This document shows, one piece after another, positions 26,864-36,388 of a stretch of 64,000 nt of DNA. The notes under the pieces were generated by a model. The model made no database searches. It was given only the letters and a program-made list of their open reading frames with translations, and had not been told where the DNA came from. Source of the stretch: Plesiomonas sp051652165 (GTDB lineage Bacteria; Pseudomonadota; Gammaproteobacteria; Enterobacterales; CAMTGL01). The translations under genes were made by a program, and so were the position numbers. Each line of letters opens with the position of its first letter. Position 1 is the stretch's first letter. The stretch spans positions 558,001 to 622,000 of the forward strand of contig NZ_JBOFTR010000004.1 of the NCBI RefSeq assembly GCF_051652165.1, given 5' to 3'.

Positions 26864-28792
26864 TTATTCTTCATATTTTGATAATTGATAACTTAATTGT
26901 GTTGTCTCTTTTTGTGATACACAAATACCAAACCCTTGAAATCCATTGAGTGATAACTGAGCCAACTGCTGTTTTTGCTCTAAACTTTCTACTCGTGTTG
27001 CAATCGCATATAATGAACATTGATAAATTAACCGACACAATGAAATAACAACATTACGCGCCATCATATCTGCACTAGCATCAATACAACGGGTATAACT
27101 GTAATCAAGTTTAATGTATTCTGGCTTAAATTGAGCAAGGTAATTCCCTTTTTCTGCAATGCGCCCAAATTGATCAAGCCCCCATCGCCAGCCACTATTT
27201 TCTATATGCTGAATAAAAAATTTAGCGCGCTCTATATTCATCAATAGTGCGGACTCTGAAACCTCTAAAATAAGATGTTGATGTAAAAATTTAGCCTGTT
27301 GTAAATAACGGATAAAATCATGGCTATGCACACTCAGCATACTAATATTAATCGCCACCGCTTTATCAGCCTGCTGCTGGGCTAAATAACTGATTACTGC
27401 CATATCCAGCTGTACAGATAACCCAACTGCTTCAACCATTGGCAACCAATCTTCAGCCATAACCCACTGTTCATTTAATTTTAGTTGAATAAAAGCCTCT
27501 TGATGTAATATATTTCCCTCTTTATCAAAAACAGGTTGCAAAATAGCATTCATACATTGTGCTGGACTCTCAATAATACGTAAAATAGCCGCACGCCATG
27601 CATGATTATCATTCAATACCGGTGAAAATGTATCCTGATGAATATAGTAGTGTTTTGCTGACTTTCTCGCCCGTTGCAGCGCCATATCTGCTGCACTCAA
27701 GAGTGCTTGACTGGTTTGGCGACCATGTGTTGTCGCACCACCTAATAATGTAGGTAACTCTATTGAACACGTATTATGAGTCTGACTAAGTTGTATATCC
27801 TCATATTCAATTATTGTTTGATTAATATTTTCCAATAATATTTTTGCCCATTGATCAGCCACTTCAGCCAATAATCGTGGACACCAAATTGCAAACTCTG
27901 CTAAACGTGTACGGGCAATAAGAGCATTAGGATAAGTAGCACATTGTTCACGCAACAATGTGGCAATACGCAAACTTATTCTATCCGCATCTTGATTGCT
28001 GATTGTTTCATAATAATATGACAATTTTTCAAGATCGATAATAAAGAGGACACCCGCAACACCTTCATGACTAGCAGTATCTAATTGTTGACGAAACCAT
28101 CGGCGGTTAGCTAAATGAGTAGTGACATCTTGATAAGCCTCACGGTGTAATCGTGATATTTCCTCAATCTGAGCATTAAATTCGCAGATGTATTTTTGTT
28201 GCATTTTATTAAAAGCGAGTGAAATAGCACTAAATTCTTTAATATTTGACTGCGAATTATAAAGTTTTGAATCACCGCCTTCTATATGATGAATGAAAAA
28301 CATTGGAAGATTTTCTACTAATTCATATAGTGGTTTTAAAATTTTTTGCAAAAAAATACGGTAAACGACTACAGTAATAATAATAAATACTGTAGAAAAA
28401 AGAGCTAACCACAAGAGTAAAAAGTTGAACGTACCACTCAATTCTTCTTTCCCTCTTAGAGTTAATGCCTTTTTACTCTCGTCATCAATTATCGGTTCAA
28501 TATAATGGAATGATAATGATGGCAATATAAATGTCGATTCAAAAAAATCAGATTCGGTTGTTTTGTGAAAAACAACTGACTCTGGTTGGATCAGAACATA
28601 TTTAATGAGTAAAAATATGGCTAACATAAGTGCAGTACAAAGCACTATTAATAATAGGGTCAATCGATATAACAATGCTCTACATAGAGTATTCATACTG
28701 TGCATCCCATCAAATTTATCAAACGCATGTAAACCTATACTTTTCAACTCACTCTCTGAAAAAACGCGTATCATGATTAAAAGATAGTGCAT
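26864..28792 (-). CDS. membrane protein with degenerate GGDEF and EAL domains (CsrD/LapD-like)
   Basis: 642 residues in the longest frame. Two membrane helices (about 41-68 and 123-145) enclose a periplasmic segment of about 55 residues, followed by a HAMP-like linker, a GGDEF-fold domain and an EAL-fold domain. The GGDEF site reads TRLAEF (about 295-300) and the EAL site QEAFIQ (431-436), so neither cyclase nor phosphodiesterase activity is expected. Such proteins act as c-di-GMP receptors (LapD) or as RNase E adaptors for Csr small RNAs (CsrD); the size fits CsrD. The first about 32 residues are doubtful; the ATG at 28696 is a plausible start. Confidence 0.8.
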   Translation of the reverse strand: MHYLLIMIRVFSESELKSIGLHAFDKFDGMHSMNTLCRALLYRLTLLLIVLCTALMLAIFLLIKYVLIQPESVVFHKTTESDFFESTFILPSLSFHYIEPIIDDESKKALTLRGKEELSGTFNFLLLWLALFSTVFIIITVVVYRIFLQKILKPLYELVENLPMFFIHHIEGGDSKLYNSQSNIKEFSAISLAFNKMQQKYICEFNAQIEEISRLHREAYQDVTTHLANRRWFRQQLDTASHEGVAGVLFIIDLEKLSYYYETISNQDADRISLRIATLLREQCATYPNALIARTRLAEFAIWCPRLLAEVADQWAKILLENINQTIIEYEDIQLSQTHNTCSIELPTLLGGATTHGRQTSQALLSAADMALQRARKSAKHYYIHQDTFSPVLNDNHAWRAAILRIIESPAQCMNAILQPVFDKEGNILHQEAFIQLKLNEQWVMAEDWLPMVEAVGLSVQLDMAVISYLAQQQADKAVAINISMLSVHSHDFIRYLQQAKFLHQHLILEVSESALLMNIERAKFFIQHIENSGWRWGLDQFGRIAEKGNYLAQFKPEYIKLDYSYTRCIDASADMMARNVVISLCRLIYQCSLYAIATRVESLEQKQQLAQLSLNGFQGFGICVSQKETTQLSYQLSKYEE

Positions 28793-28882
28793 TTACACAA
28801 ACCTAACCATCTTTCTCAATAGAGATTATTTTTCATATAACAAGTATAATATTGTACTAAGTAAAAACATTATGGTAATTAT

Positions 28883-29311
28883 ATGAAATTCCGTGAAGCT
28901 ACAGTAGCTGACATTCCAGCTATGTCAAAGATTCGATTAGCTGTAAAAGAAAATACACTTTCAAATCCGAATGTAATTACAGATCAAATGTATAAAGATT
29001 ACTTAGATAAGTGTGGAAAAGGTTGGGTATGTGAAATACATGGAAAAGTAGTCTGTTTTTCTTATGCTGCTTCAGAAGATAACTCTATCTGGGCGTTATT
29101 TGTAAATCCAAACTATGAAGGTATGGGATTAGGTAAACAATTACTTAAATTGGCGATAGATTGGTTATTTGAGCGTGGCACTGACTGTATAACATTAGAA
29201 ACGGCGATAAATACTCGTGCAGATCATTTTTATAAAGCACAAGGTTGGGTGAAAAGTACTACAAAAAATAGAGAGGACGTTATATATACTCTATATAAAT
29301 CTACTCGCTAA
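28883..29311 (+). CDS. GNAT family N-acetyltransferase
   Basis: 142 residues with the GNAT fold. NPNYEGMGLGKQLL (about 75-88) is the acetyl-CoA binding motif A, and DHFYKAQGW (about 115-123) is motif B. Substrate unknown. It stands alone on the plus strand between two minus-strand genes, is AT-rich, and has a weak ribosome site, which would fit later acquisition but does not prove it. Confidence 0.8.
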   Translation: MKFREATVADIPAMSKIRLAVKENTLSNPNVITDQMYKDYLDKCGKGWVCEIHGKVVCFSYAASEDNSIWALFVNPNYEGMGLGKQLLKLAIDWLFERGTDCITLETAINTRADHFYKAQGWVKSTTKNREDVIYTLYKSTR

Positions 29312-29394
29312 ACTGTATATTTTATATTTATTCTTCTGTTTATTTGCTTCACATCAACTCCAACAATATTGTTAAGGTTGATGTGATATATCGA

Positions 29395-30492
29395 TTAACG
29401 CTCTAACAGAGGTGAGCTTCGAAAGCTCCACATCCCCATAACACGTAAAGAATCACGATAAATACCTAAAAGATCATCTTTAGAAACCTGTTGCAACTCC
29501 TCTAATGCTTTATCTGGTGCTGCAATAGACTCAAATGTAATATCATGTGGACCAGTTTCCCATGTTGCTATTTGCAACAACGCCTGTCCTCGACGTACAT
29601 GGCTTCCTGAACTCAACACTACTGCTTGTTTAATACGGTGTTGAGTAAGTGCATATCGACTATACAATGCATTTTCTACCGTAGAAGTGGCATAGTTATC
29701 TTGAACAATACGTTTAGCATCAACACCTTTTTGAACTAACCATTTTTGCATTAAATCAGCTTCAGTTTGGTTATTGTGTGGAACACCCCCTGTAACAATC
29801 ACTAAAGCCTGAGGGCTTTGGTTTGTCAGTTCTAATGCCTTCTCTAAACGCTTAATTAAAATATCATGCATAGAACCATCAGGATTAAGTGCATAACCAA
29901 GTACTACAATTGCTGAATCAGCGCCTAAAGGGCCAGGTAATGTATCACGAATAGGCATTTTACTTACCGTATCAACAACAGCAAATAGCTTTTGTAGTTG
30001 CTGATAACGTGCTGGGCTCAGTACTTTAAGGCTGTTTAAATGCTTATCTACTTCTGCTTGATTATCATTAAATCGCTGCCATGTGGCTAAATAGGTATGA
30101 GCATCTAAATCATCAGGCGCTAAAGTAAGTACTTTTTCAAAAATTTGAATCGCTTTATTGATATCTTTATTGTAAATATAAGCATTTGCAGCACTAAAAA
30201 GCAGATCTGCACGATATGGTTCTAATGTATATGCCGTTAATAAACGCTCAGCCACTGTCTCCATATTACTTGGTAGTTTAGCGGTAAAGCCGGCATGCGA
30301 TATACGTGCAGGTGATTTAAACGCATCTACTGCTTGTTGAAGTAATTGATCGACAACCTGCCGCTGTGTCATTAACTCAGTATATTTACTTTGCGGATGT
30401 AACGTTTCAGTTGCAGAAAATACAGAGAATGTTGGCGATAGCAACGCAACAGCAAGAGAATATGCAATTAAACTATGAGTCTTATTTTTCAT
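29395..30492 (-). CDS. exported TPR plus DUF218 (YdcF/SanA/ElyC-like) protein
   Basis: 365 residues. A signal peptide (MKNKTHS, hydrophobic core, cleavage near FSA-T at 27) precedes a tetratricopeptide-like helical part (about 75-150). The DUF218 domain begins about residue 192: SAIVVLGYALNPDGS, later VTGGVPHNNQTEA and ATSTVENA. DUF218 proteins such as SanA and ElyC affect envelope integrity; biochemical activity is not established. GAGGGTT precedes the ATG. A possible attenuator lies in the leader about 160 bases upstream. Confidence 0.82.
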   Translation of the reverse strand: MKNKTHSLIAYSLAVALLSPTFSVFSATETLHPQSKYTELMTQRQVVDQLLQQAVDAFKSPARISHAGFTAKLPSNMETVAERLLTAYTLEPYRADLLFSAANAYIYNKDINKAIQIFEKVLTLAPDDLDAHTYLATWQRFNDNQAEVDKHLNSLKVLSPARYQQLQKLFAVVDTVSKMPIRDTLPGPLGADSAIVVLGYALNPDGSMHDILIKRLEKALELTNQSPQALVIVTGGVPHNNQTEADLMQKWLVQKGVDAKRIVQDNYATSTVENALYSRYALTQHRIKQAVVLSSGSHVRRGQALLQIATWETGPHDITFESIAAPDKALEELQQVSKDDLLGIYRDSLRVMGMWSFRSSPLLER

Positions 30493-30836
30493 TGAACCCT
30501 CACAAATACAACATGCACCAAGGTAGATAATATAAAAAAATATCAGTAAATTACCTTATTGTTCGGTATTTTAAAGAATATACGTATTTATTAATATCTA
30601 CTGCTTTTTAGATCACGTTTTTTATAAGGCCAACTGTTTTTACGAAATAAAAACACACTGTTATAATAAGTGTGTCACCTTGTTGTTTTATAAGTGACAC
30701 CTTATCTAGAATTAAGTCATCAGATCCATTAATAAAAAAAATTCTCTTATTTACTTATGGTAGCTTACTTAAAATAATCTCTATTTTTATCTACACTCAC
30801 TTAATTAATCTTACTTATTGAGTAATAAAATATTAA
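30493..30836. other. 344-base intergenic region between yaeQ and the DUF218 gene
   Basis: AT-rich, no ORF. Holds the terminator/antiterminator-like repeats described at 30653-30700; otherwise nothing recognised. Confidence 0.6.
30643..30675 (-). terminator. terminator downstream of yaeQ with an alternative pairing partner
   Basis: On the minus strand ACACACT-TATTATAAC-AGTGTGT is followed by TTTTTATTT, a weak rho-independent terminator. Its first arm overlaps GTGACAC, which can instead pair with GTGTCAC just upstream on that strand (plus coordinates 30694-30700). Confidence 0.6.
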
Positions 30837-31373
30837 TTACTGCCATTTTTCACATGCAACTTGGCTATTTTTTGTTGTGTCAGAAAACCATACTATACTA
30901 TCTTCGATAGTCGCCTGAATATGCATAGTTCGCTGTACAAATTGGCTTAATATTGTTGTTTGCTCATCAGGAACAAAGTAAATAGACAGGTTTTTATATT
31001 GGCTAAGTTTATTTTTATTCTGCTCCCACCATATACGAGCAGAGCGTTCACTGTAAGTATATAACACTACTTTTTCTGACTGATTAACGGCTTTTTTAAC
31101 TCTTTTTTCATCAGGAAGGCCAACATCAATCCACAAATCGATACCACCATGATAATTTTTAATCCAAATTTCTGGCTCATCTTCTGCGCATAACCCTTTA
31201 GTAAAGGATAATCGTTCATCAGCATGATAAATCCATGCTAATAAACGTACCATCATCCGTAACTCAGTTTCTGATGGATGCTGGGCAATGACTAAATCTA
31301 CATCTTGATAGTGATGGCGATCCATGTCTGCAATGTTAATATTTGCTTTATAGACAGTCGCTTTTAAGGCCAT
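30837..31373 (-). CDS. yaeQ: YaeQ family protein
   Basis: 178 residues against 181 in E. coli, with MALKATVYKANINIADMDR, HPSETELRMMVRLLAW, FTKGLCAEDEPE and GIDLWIDVGLPDE strongly conserved. The fold resembles PD-(D/E)XK nucleases; the exact function is unknown, although older reports linked it to haemolysin expression by complementing RfaH. Start placed at 31373 (MALKAT) rather than 31421, since homologues begin there and AGAGA precedes it. Confidence 0.93.
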   Translation of the reverse strand: MALKATVYKANINIADMDRHHYQDVDLVIAQHPSETELRMMVRLLAWIYHADERLSFTKGLCAEDEPEIWIKNYHGGIDLWIDVGLPDEKRVKKAVNQSEKVVLYTYSERSARIWWEQNKNKLSQYKNLSIYFVPDEQTTILSQFVQRTMHIQATIEDSIVWFSDTTKNSQVACEKWQ

Positions 31374-31483
31374 GGTATTCTCTTTGTAATCTGCTTTTTT
31401 AATACAATAACGTGTTGCCATAGGCTTTATGGCAACAGAAAGAAAGGGGTGATAAATAGGTAATTACATAGTTATATAATATG

Positions 31484-31939
31484 TTATATCGATATCTTTT
31501 TTACATGCAAAGTAATGCCGTTGACTAACACAACTTCAACAACACACTCAGCGGGTAAATCAATGTCAGATTGAATGCGCCATGTTGTATCACCTAAGGT
31601 TAACCGGCCAATACCGTTTTGCATGGGTTCAGTCAGTTTTCCTTGCCGCCCAATTAGCGTATTTCCACGTTGATTTAATTGGGTATGTTGTTGATCTTGT
31701 TTATCTCTTCTATATTGCCAACGCCACCAAAGTAACGATGCCACTACGCTGAATACTGCAAATAAAACCCACTGCACAGCAAGAGTCAGTGGGATCAACC
31801 AGAGCAGTAATGCAACAGTTAATGCAGAAAGCCCAAGCCATAGCAAATACCCCGCAGTACCGAGCATTTCACAAGCTAATAGCACCAGACCTAAAACAAT
31901 CCAGTGCAACGCTGACCATGCAGAAAATGCACTTAGCAC
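31484..31939 (-). CDS. NfeD-family membrane protein (YbbJ-like)
   Basis: 151 residues. About three membrane helices in the first 75 residues, then a small OB-fold NfeD domain (GRQGKLTEPMQNGIGRLTLGDTTWR). Starts with GTG at 31939, overlapping the qmcA stop by seven bases. NfeD proteins pair with stomatin-like partners and are thought to organise membrane microdomains; the same pair exists in E. coli as qmcA-ybbJ. Confidence 0.88.
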   Translation of the reverse strand: MLSAFSAWSALHWIVLGLVLLACEMLGTAGYLLWLGLSALTVALLLWLIPLTLAVQWVLFAVFSVVASLLWWRWQYRRDKQDQQHTQLNQRGNTLIGRQGKLTEPMQNGIGRLTLGDTTWRIQSDIDLPAECVVEVVLVNGITLHVKKISI

Positions 31940-32886
31940 GAACGTTCGCCTTGTTTATTTGCACTATTTTTAACGGTCGGATCTGCTTTTAATAACTCGG
32001 AGATGCCGCCAATAGCGCCAATTAAACTACTCGCTTCCAATGGCATTAACACAATTTTGCTGTTCTCAGCCTGACCAATAGCCTGCAACGCTTCTGTGTA
32101 TTTTTGTGCGACAAAGTAGTTAATCGCTTGCATATTACCGGCACTGATTGCATCAGAAACCATCTGGGTTGCACGTGCTTCGGCTTCTGCAGCACGCTCA
32201 CGCGCTTCAGCCTGCAAAAATGCGGCTTGACGCTCCCCTTCAGCTTTTAAAATTTGTGACTGTTTATCACCCTCAGCACGCAGGATCTCTGCCTGACGAA
32301 CACCTTCTGCTTCAAGAATATCTGCACGCTTATTTCGCTCAGCTTTCATTTGCGCATTCATTGCGGCAATCAACTCTTGTGGTGGGCGCACATCACGGAT
32401 CTCGATACGGGTAATTTTTACTCCCCATGCATTGGTCGCTTCATCTAAAATCCGCAACAAACGGCTGTTGATGGTATCGCGCTGTGAGAGCATCTCATCA
32501 AGCTCAAGTGCACCTAATACGGTGCGAATATTGGTCATAATCAGGTTACGAATCGCGTTCTCCAGATCATTGACTTCATACGCAACTTTTGCCGGATCAA
32601 ACACTTGAACAAAACAGACTGCATCAATAGTGACATTTGCATTATCTTTAGAGATAACTTCTTGTGAAGGGATATCTAATACCCGCTCCATCATATTGAT
32701 TTTATGCCCAACACGATCAATAAAGGGGATTACAAAATTTAGGCCAGGCACGAGTGTATTGGTGTAACGGCCAAAACGCTCGACTGTCCACTGATAACCT
32801 TGCGGAACAATTTTAAATGCAGTAACAACAATAATAAATGCCACAATGACAAGAGCAAATACAGGTGAAAATACAGTAATATCCAT
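31933..32886 (-). CDS. qmcA: SPFH/stomatin-family protein QmcA
   Basis: 317 residues. One N-terminal membrane anchor (about 7-25), then the SPFH domain (IVPQGYQWTVERFGRYTNTL; VTIDAVCFVQVFDP) and a long Ala/Glu-rich coiled coil (about 175-250, repeats of ILRAEGDKQ type). In E. coli QmcA is linked to FtsH and membrane protein quality control. Overlaps nfeD downstream, forming a two-gene operon. Confidence 0.93.
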   Translation of the reverse strand: MDITVFSPVFALVIVAFIIVVTAFKIVPQGYQWTVERFGRYTNTLVPGLNFVIPFIDRVGHKINMMERVLDIPSQEVISKDNANVTIDAVCFVQVFDPAKVAYEVNDLENAIRNLIMTNIRTVLGALELDEMLSQRDTINSRLLRILDEATNAWGVKITRIEIRDVRPPQELIAAMNAQMKAERNKRADILEAEGVRQAEILRAEGDKQSQILKAEGERQAAFLQAEARERAAEAEARATQMVSDAISAGNMQAINYFVAQKYTEALQAIGQAENSKIVLMPLEASSLIGAIGGISELLKADPTVKNSANKQGERSC

Positions 32887-32911
32887 CAGTTAACATCCTT
32901 GATTATTTCAA

Positions 32912-34156
32912 TTACTGGCCACTTAATATACGGGCAGGATCAATTTTCGTTGCCCGCCATGCCGGATAAAGACTGGCCAGTAAACTTAAAACAATGGCAG
33001 TAAGAGCAACTAAAACCACATCTTGTATACGCAATTCACTAGGAAGAAAGTCAACAAAATAGATATCACCCGACAAAAATTTATGCCCAACCAGTGTCTC
33101 TATTGCACGAATAATACGGGTTAAATTCAGTGATAATACAACCCCACCAACTACACCAAAAGCACAGCCAACCATTCCAGCCATCATACCGTACCACAGG
33201 AAAATATTACGGATGATTCGGTTGTTTGCGCCCATTGTCCGCAACACAGCAATATCACTTTGTTTATCTTTTACGGCCATAACCAGCGTAGAGACAATGT
33301 TAAAACAGGCCACACTGATCACTAATACCATAGCCAGATACATGATCACACGAACCATCTGAATATCACGGTACATATAGCCATATGTGCCCATCCAGCT
33401 ACGTACATAACCATATACGCCCGTTAAGCGTCCTGCATCACGCACAATTTTTGCTGCTTCAAAGACTTTATCGACCTTCATGGCTACACCACTAACCCCT
33501 TCACCTAAGTCAAGATACTCTTGTGCGTCACGCAGGGGAACCATGCCAAAGGTGTGATCAAGCTGGCCATGTAACTGCAATAATCCTGTAATTTGTAAAC
33601 GGATACGTTTTGGCTGCCGCAGCTTCATTTCAGGATCTGGGTTTGGGATCATCAGTGTCAACCAATCGCCAACCTTAAGACCAAGTGAGTCAGCAACCCC
33701 TTTTCCCAAAATAAGCTCATTTTTACCAGAACGGAATGTTTTCCATGCATCCCCTAAAACAAATTGGGGTAATGCACTGATCTTCTCTTCAGAGGCCGGA
33801 TCAACTCCACGGATTTGTACGGCTTTAAGCTGTGTTCCTTGATCTGCTAATGCAGTAAAGGTGACATAAGGCGCAGTTGCCACAATTCCGGGGTGACGTT
33901 GTAACCTTGTCTCGACTTTTTGCCAATTAAGCAGGCTACCTTCTGCAGGGGTAATTTCACCGTGTGGTACAACGGCCAGAATACGGTCATTGAGTTCTCG
34001 TTGAAAACCATTCATGGCACTTAAGCCCATGATTAAAACAGCAACACCCAGTGCAATACCCAGTGTAGAGATAACCGAGATAAATGACACCATACCGTTG
34101 CGGCGGCGCGCTCGGCTATAACGTAACCCGATAAACAGTGATAACGGACGCAGCAT
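32912..34156 (-). CDS. lolE: lipoprotein-releasing ABC transporter permease LolE
   Basis: 414 residues. Four-helix FtsX-type permease with a large periplasmic domain after helix 1. It extracts outer-membrane lipoproteins from the inner membrane for LolA. N-terminus SLFIGLRYSRARRRNGMVSFIS is typical of LolE. The ATG shares its A with the lolD TAA stop (TAATG). Third gene of lolC-lolD-lolE. Confidence 0.93.
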   Translation of the reverse strand: MLRPLSLFIGLRYSRARRRNGMVSFISVISTLGIALGVAVLIMGLSAMNGFQRELNDRILAVVPHGEITPAEGSLLNWQKVETRLQRHPGIVATAPYVTFTALADQGTQLKAVQIRGVDPASEEKISALPQFVLGDAWKTFRSGKNELILGKGVADSLGLKVGDWLTLMIPNPDPEMKLRQPKRIRLQITGLLQLHGQLDHTFGMVPLRDAQEYLDLGEGVSGVAMKVDKVFEAAKIVRDAGRLTGVYGYVRSWMGTYGYMYRDIQMVRVIMYLAMVLVISVACFNIVSTLVMAVKDKQSDIAVLRTMGANNRIIRNIFLWYGMMAGMVGCAFGVVGGVVLSLNLTRIIRAIETLVGHKFLSGDIYFVDFLPSELRIQDVVLVALTAIVLSLLASLYPAWRATKIDPARILSGQ

Positions 34157-34860
34157 TAGCGCCCTCCTGTTTTGACACTAAGTTCACGGGTAAGCAAACC
34201 ATCACGCATCTCTAGCTGTCGACTTAACCGACCTGCCAGATTCAGATCATGTGTTACAACTAAAAAGGTTGTGCCGTGCCGTGCGTTTAATTCACCCAAT
34301 AGCTCAAAAATACCGTCAGCAGTACGCTGATCAAGGTTACCCGTAGGCTCATCAGCCAAGACCAGTGAAGGTTGATTGACCAGTGCGCGAGCAATAGCAA
34401 CGCGCTGACGTTCACCACCTGAAATTTCTGATGGCCGATGTTCTACACGCCGAGCTAAACCTACTGCTGTTAACATATCTTGTGCACGTTGTTGGGCAAA
34501 TTTAGGTGACTCGCCAGCAATTAACAGTGGCATGGCCACATTTTCTAATGCGGTAAAATCAGGCAACAAATGATGAAATTGATACACAAAGCCAATATGC
34601 TCATTACGCAGTTTAGCCTGTTCGGTATTGCTCATGGCATACACATCTTTACCCTGAAATAACACTTGCCCTGAAGTAGGTTTATCTAGCCCACCTAGTA
34701 AATGCAGCAGTGTGCTTTTTCCTGACCCAGAGCTACCAACAACGGCGACGAGCTCCCCTTTTGCTAAAGTAAATGAAACTCCGCGCAATACGTCAGTTTC
34801 CATACCACCTTCGCGATAGGTTTTGACAAGATTTTCACAAACTAACAGTGGCTTATTCAT
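34156..34860 (-). CDS. lolD: lipoprotein-releasing ABC transporter ATPase LolD
   Basis: 234 residues. Walker A GSSGSGKST, signature ISGGERQR, Walker B LADEPTGNLD, and FVYQFHHLLPDFTALEN after the Q loop as in LolD. Energises LolCE. The ATG at 34860 (MNKPLL) matches homologues and has GAGG upstream; the frame stays open upstream only because it runs through lolC. Overlaps lolC by eight bases. Confidence 0.95.
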   Translation of the reverse strand: MNKPLLVCENLVKTYREGGMETDVLRGVSFTLAKGELVAVVGSSGSGKSTLLHLLGGLDKPTSGQVLFQGKDVYAMSNTEQAKLRNEHIGFVYQFHHLLPDFTALENVAMPLLIAGESPKFAQQRAQDMLTAVGLARRVEHRPSEISGGERQRVAIARALVNQPSLVLADEPTGNLDQRTADGIFELLGELNARHGTTFLVVTHDLNLAGRLSRQLEMRDGLLTRELSVKTGGR

Positions 34861-36058
34861 AACGTAATGCCTCGGCAGGTTTGACAGCTGATGCGCGCCA
34901 AGCAGGATATAGGGTCGATAACAGAGCAACGATAACGGCAAAAAGAATAATGGTGATAACTTGCAATGGCTCAATAACGACGGGTAATGCTGTATTCTGT
35001 AAAAGATCGATTCCCAAAAGGGATAAAATATTATTAAGATTTGTAGCAATAAGCGTACCTAACGCTCCCCCAAACAGTGCTCCTATCACGCCAGCAGAAG
35101 CCCCTTGGGTAATAAAAATAACCATCACTTGGCGTGCGTTAAGCCCTAATGTTTGTAAAATTGCAACTTCGCCTTGCTTTTCCATGACCATTAAACTCAA
35201 TGAGGTAACAATATTAAAAGCAGCAACCGTGATGATGAGACTCAGCAGTAATCCCATCATATTTTTTTCCATTTTTACTGCCTGAAAAAGCTCACCTTTC
35301 CGCGCGCGCCAATCTTCCCAAATGAGGTGGTCTGGAAGTGGGGTTTTAGCCGCTTGTTCTACATCAAATGGGTCTTTTAAAAATAAACGCCACCCACTGA
35401 TATCGCCGCTTGGTAAACGCATTAACCGTGCAGCATCTTGAATATTCACTAAAATTTGTGATGCATCTATATCACTGCCAACAGAGAACATACCTGACAC
35501 TGTAAACAAACGTTGACTAGGGATACGCCCCATTGGGGTAAATTGCGAAGCACTAGTGACCATGAGGCGAATTTTATCACCTTGCATAACGCCAAGTTGA
35601 CTGGCCAGAGTATCCCCTAAAATTACATGGTATTCACTGGGCTTTAATGAATCGAGCGAGGAGTCAACAAGAAACGAAGAGAGTGGATCTCCCTCTTTCG
35701 GATCAATACCCAACATAACACCTGCACCAATATTTTTTGCACTCTGAATAATGACATCGCCCATTACCAAGGGGGCATGCTTTACAACATCTGGGATCAT
35801 TGCCAGTTGGCTAAATGGAACCGACGTTGGATTAATTGCCCCTTCTTTTGAAGTAATCAAGACCTGAGGCATTAAATTCAGAGTGTTATCTTTCAAATCG
35901 CGTTCAAAGCCATTCATCACCGACAGTACAATGATCAGGGATAATACCCCAAGCGTTATCCCTATGGTGGATAAGCGGCTAACAAAACGCCCAAAACGAT
36001 CACCCGTGCGACCGCGCAGATAACGTAAGCCAATAAATATTGAAGCCGGAGTAAACAT
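34853..36058 (-). CDS. lolC: lipoprotein-releasing ABC transporter permease LolC
   Basis: 401 residues. Four membrane helices and the large periplasmic domain that binds LolA. Highly similar to E. coli LolC (FIGLRYLRGRTGDRFGRFVS; ASQFTPMGRIPSQRLF). Start placed at 36058 by homology (MFTPASIFIG); an in-frame ATG at 36148 would add 30 residues and neither has a good ribosome site. First gene of lolCDE, which is essential in most gammaproteobacteria. Confidence 0.93.
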   Translation of the reverse strand: MFTPASIFIGLRYLRGRTGDRFGRFVSRLSTIGITLGVLSLIIVLSVMNGFERDLKDNTLNLMPQVLITSKEGAINPTSVPFSQLAMIPDVVKHAPLVMGDVIIQSAKNIGAGVMLGIDPKEGDPLSSFLVDSSLDSLKPSEYHVILGDTLASQLGVMQGDKIRLMVTSASQFTPMGRIPSQRLFTVSGMFSVGSDIDASQILVNIQDAARLMRLPSGDISGWRLFLKDPFDVEQAAKTPLPDHLIWEDWRARKGELFQAVKMEKNMMGLLLSLIITVAAFNIVTSLSLMVMEKQGEVAILQTLGLNARQVMVIFITQGASAGVIGALFGGALGTLIATNLNNILSLLGIDLLQNTALPVVIEPLQVITIILFAVIVALLSTLYPAWRASAVKPAEALRYE

Positions 36059-36274
36059 AAGAAGTAGGCTTGACCGTAAAGTGAAAATGAGATTAACCCG
36101 ATGAAACAGAAAATCAGCGTTTTTTCTTGCCAACCGGAATAAATACACAAGGTTACTGAGTGATATTATTCACTATTTATAGCGAAACTTACACAAGATT
36201 AGCATTTAACATTGCCAGATATCACAATCTGGCACAAACATTCCCCTTAACTCTTAAGAAGTAGAGGTAAACCT

Positions 36275-36361
36275 ATGTTAGGTTATGCATCTTATCTCAC
36301 TTACTATCGTTTTATTGTTGCATTTTCTCTTTGTATAACATCTCTGATAATATTCTCTTAA
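36275..36361 (+). CDS. 28-residue membrane peptide candidate
   Basis: ATG at 36275 lies eight bases after GAGGT. It encodes 28 residues (MLGYASYLTYYRFIVAFSLC, then eight more) of which about 13-27 form one hydrophobic helix. Sits in the 240-base gap between lolC (minus) and the PilZ-like gene (plus). The good ribosome site and membrane-peptide composition support it; family not recognised and expression unproven. Confidence 0.45.
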   Translation: MLGYASYLTYYRFIVAFSLCITSLIIFS

Positions 36362-36388
36362 CGATATAAATCAGGCTTTCGCTTTACT

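Noticed and set aside
32148..32414. Repeat-like coding pattern in qmcA as DNA repeats
   Set aside because: It reflects the Ala/Glu-rich coiled coil of the SPFH protein, not a separate repeat element.
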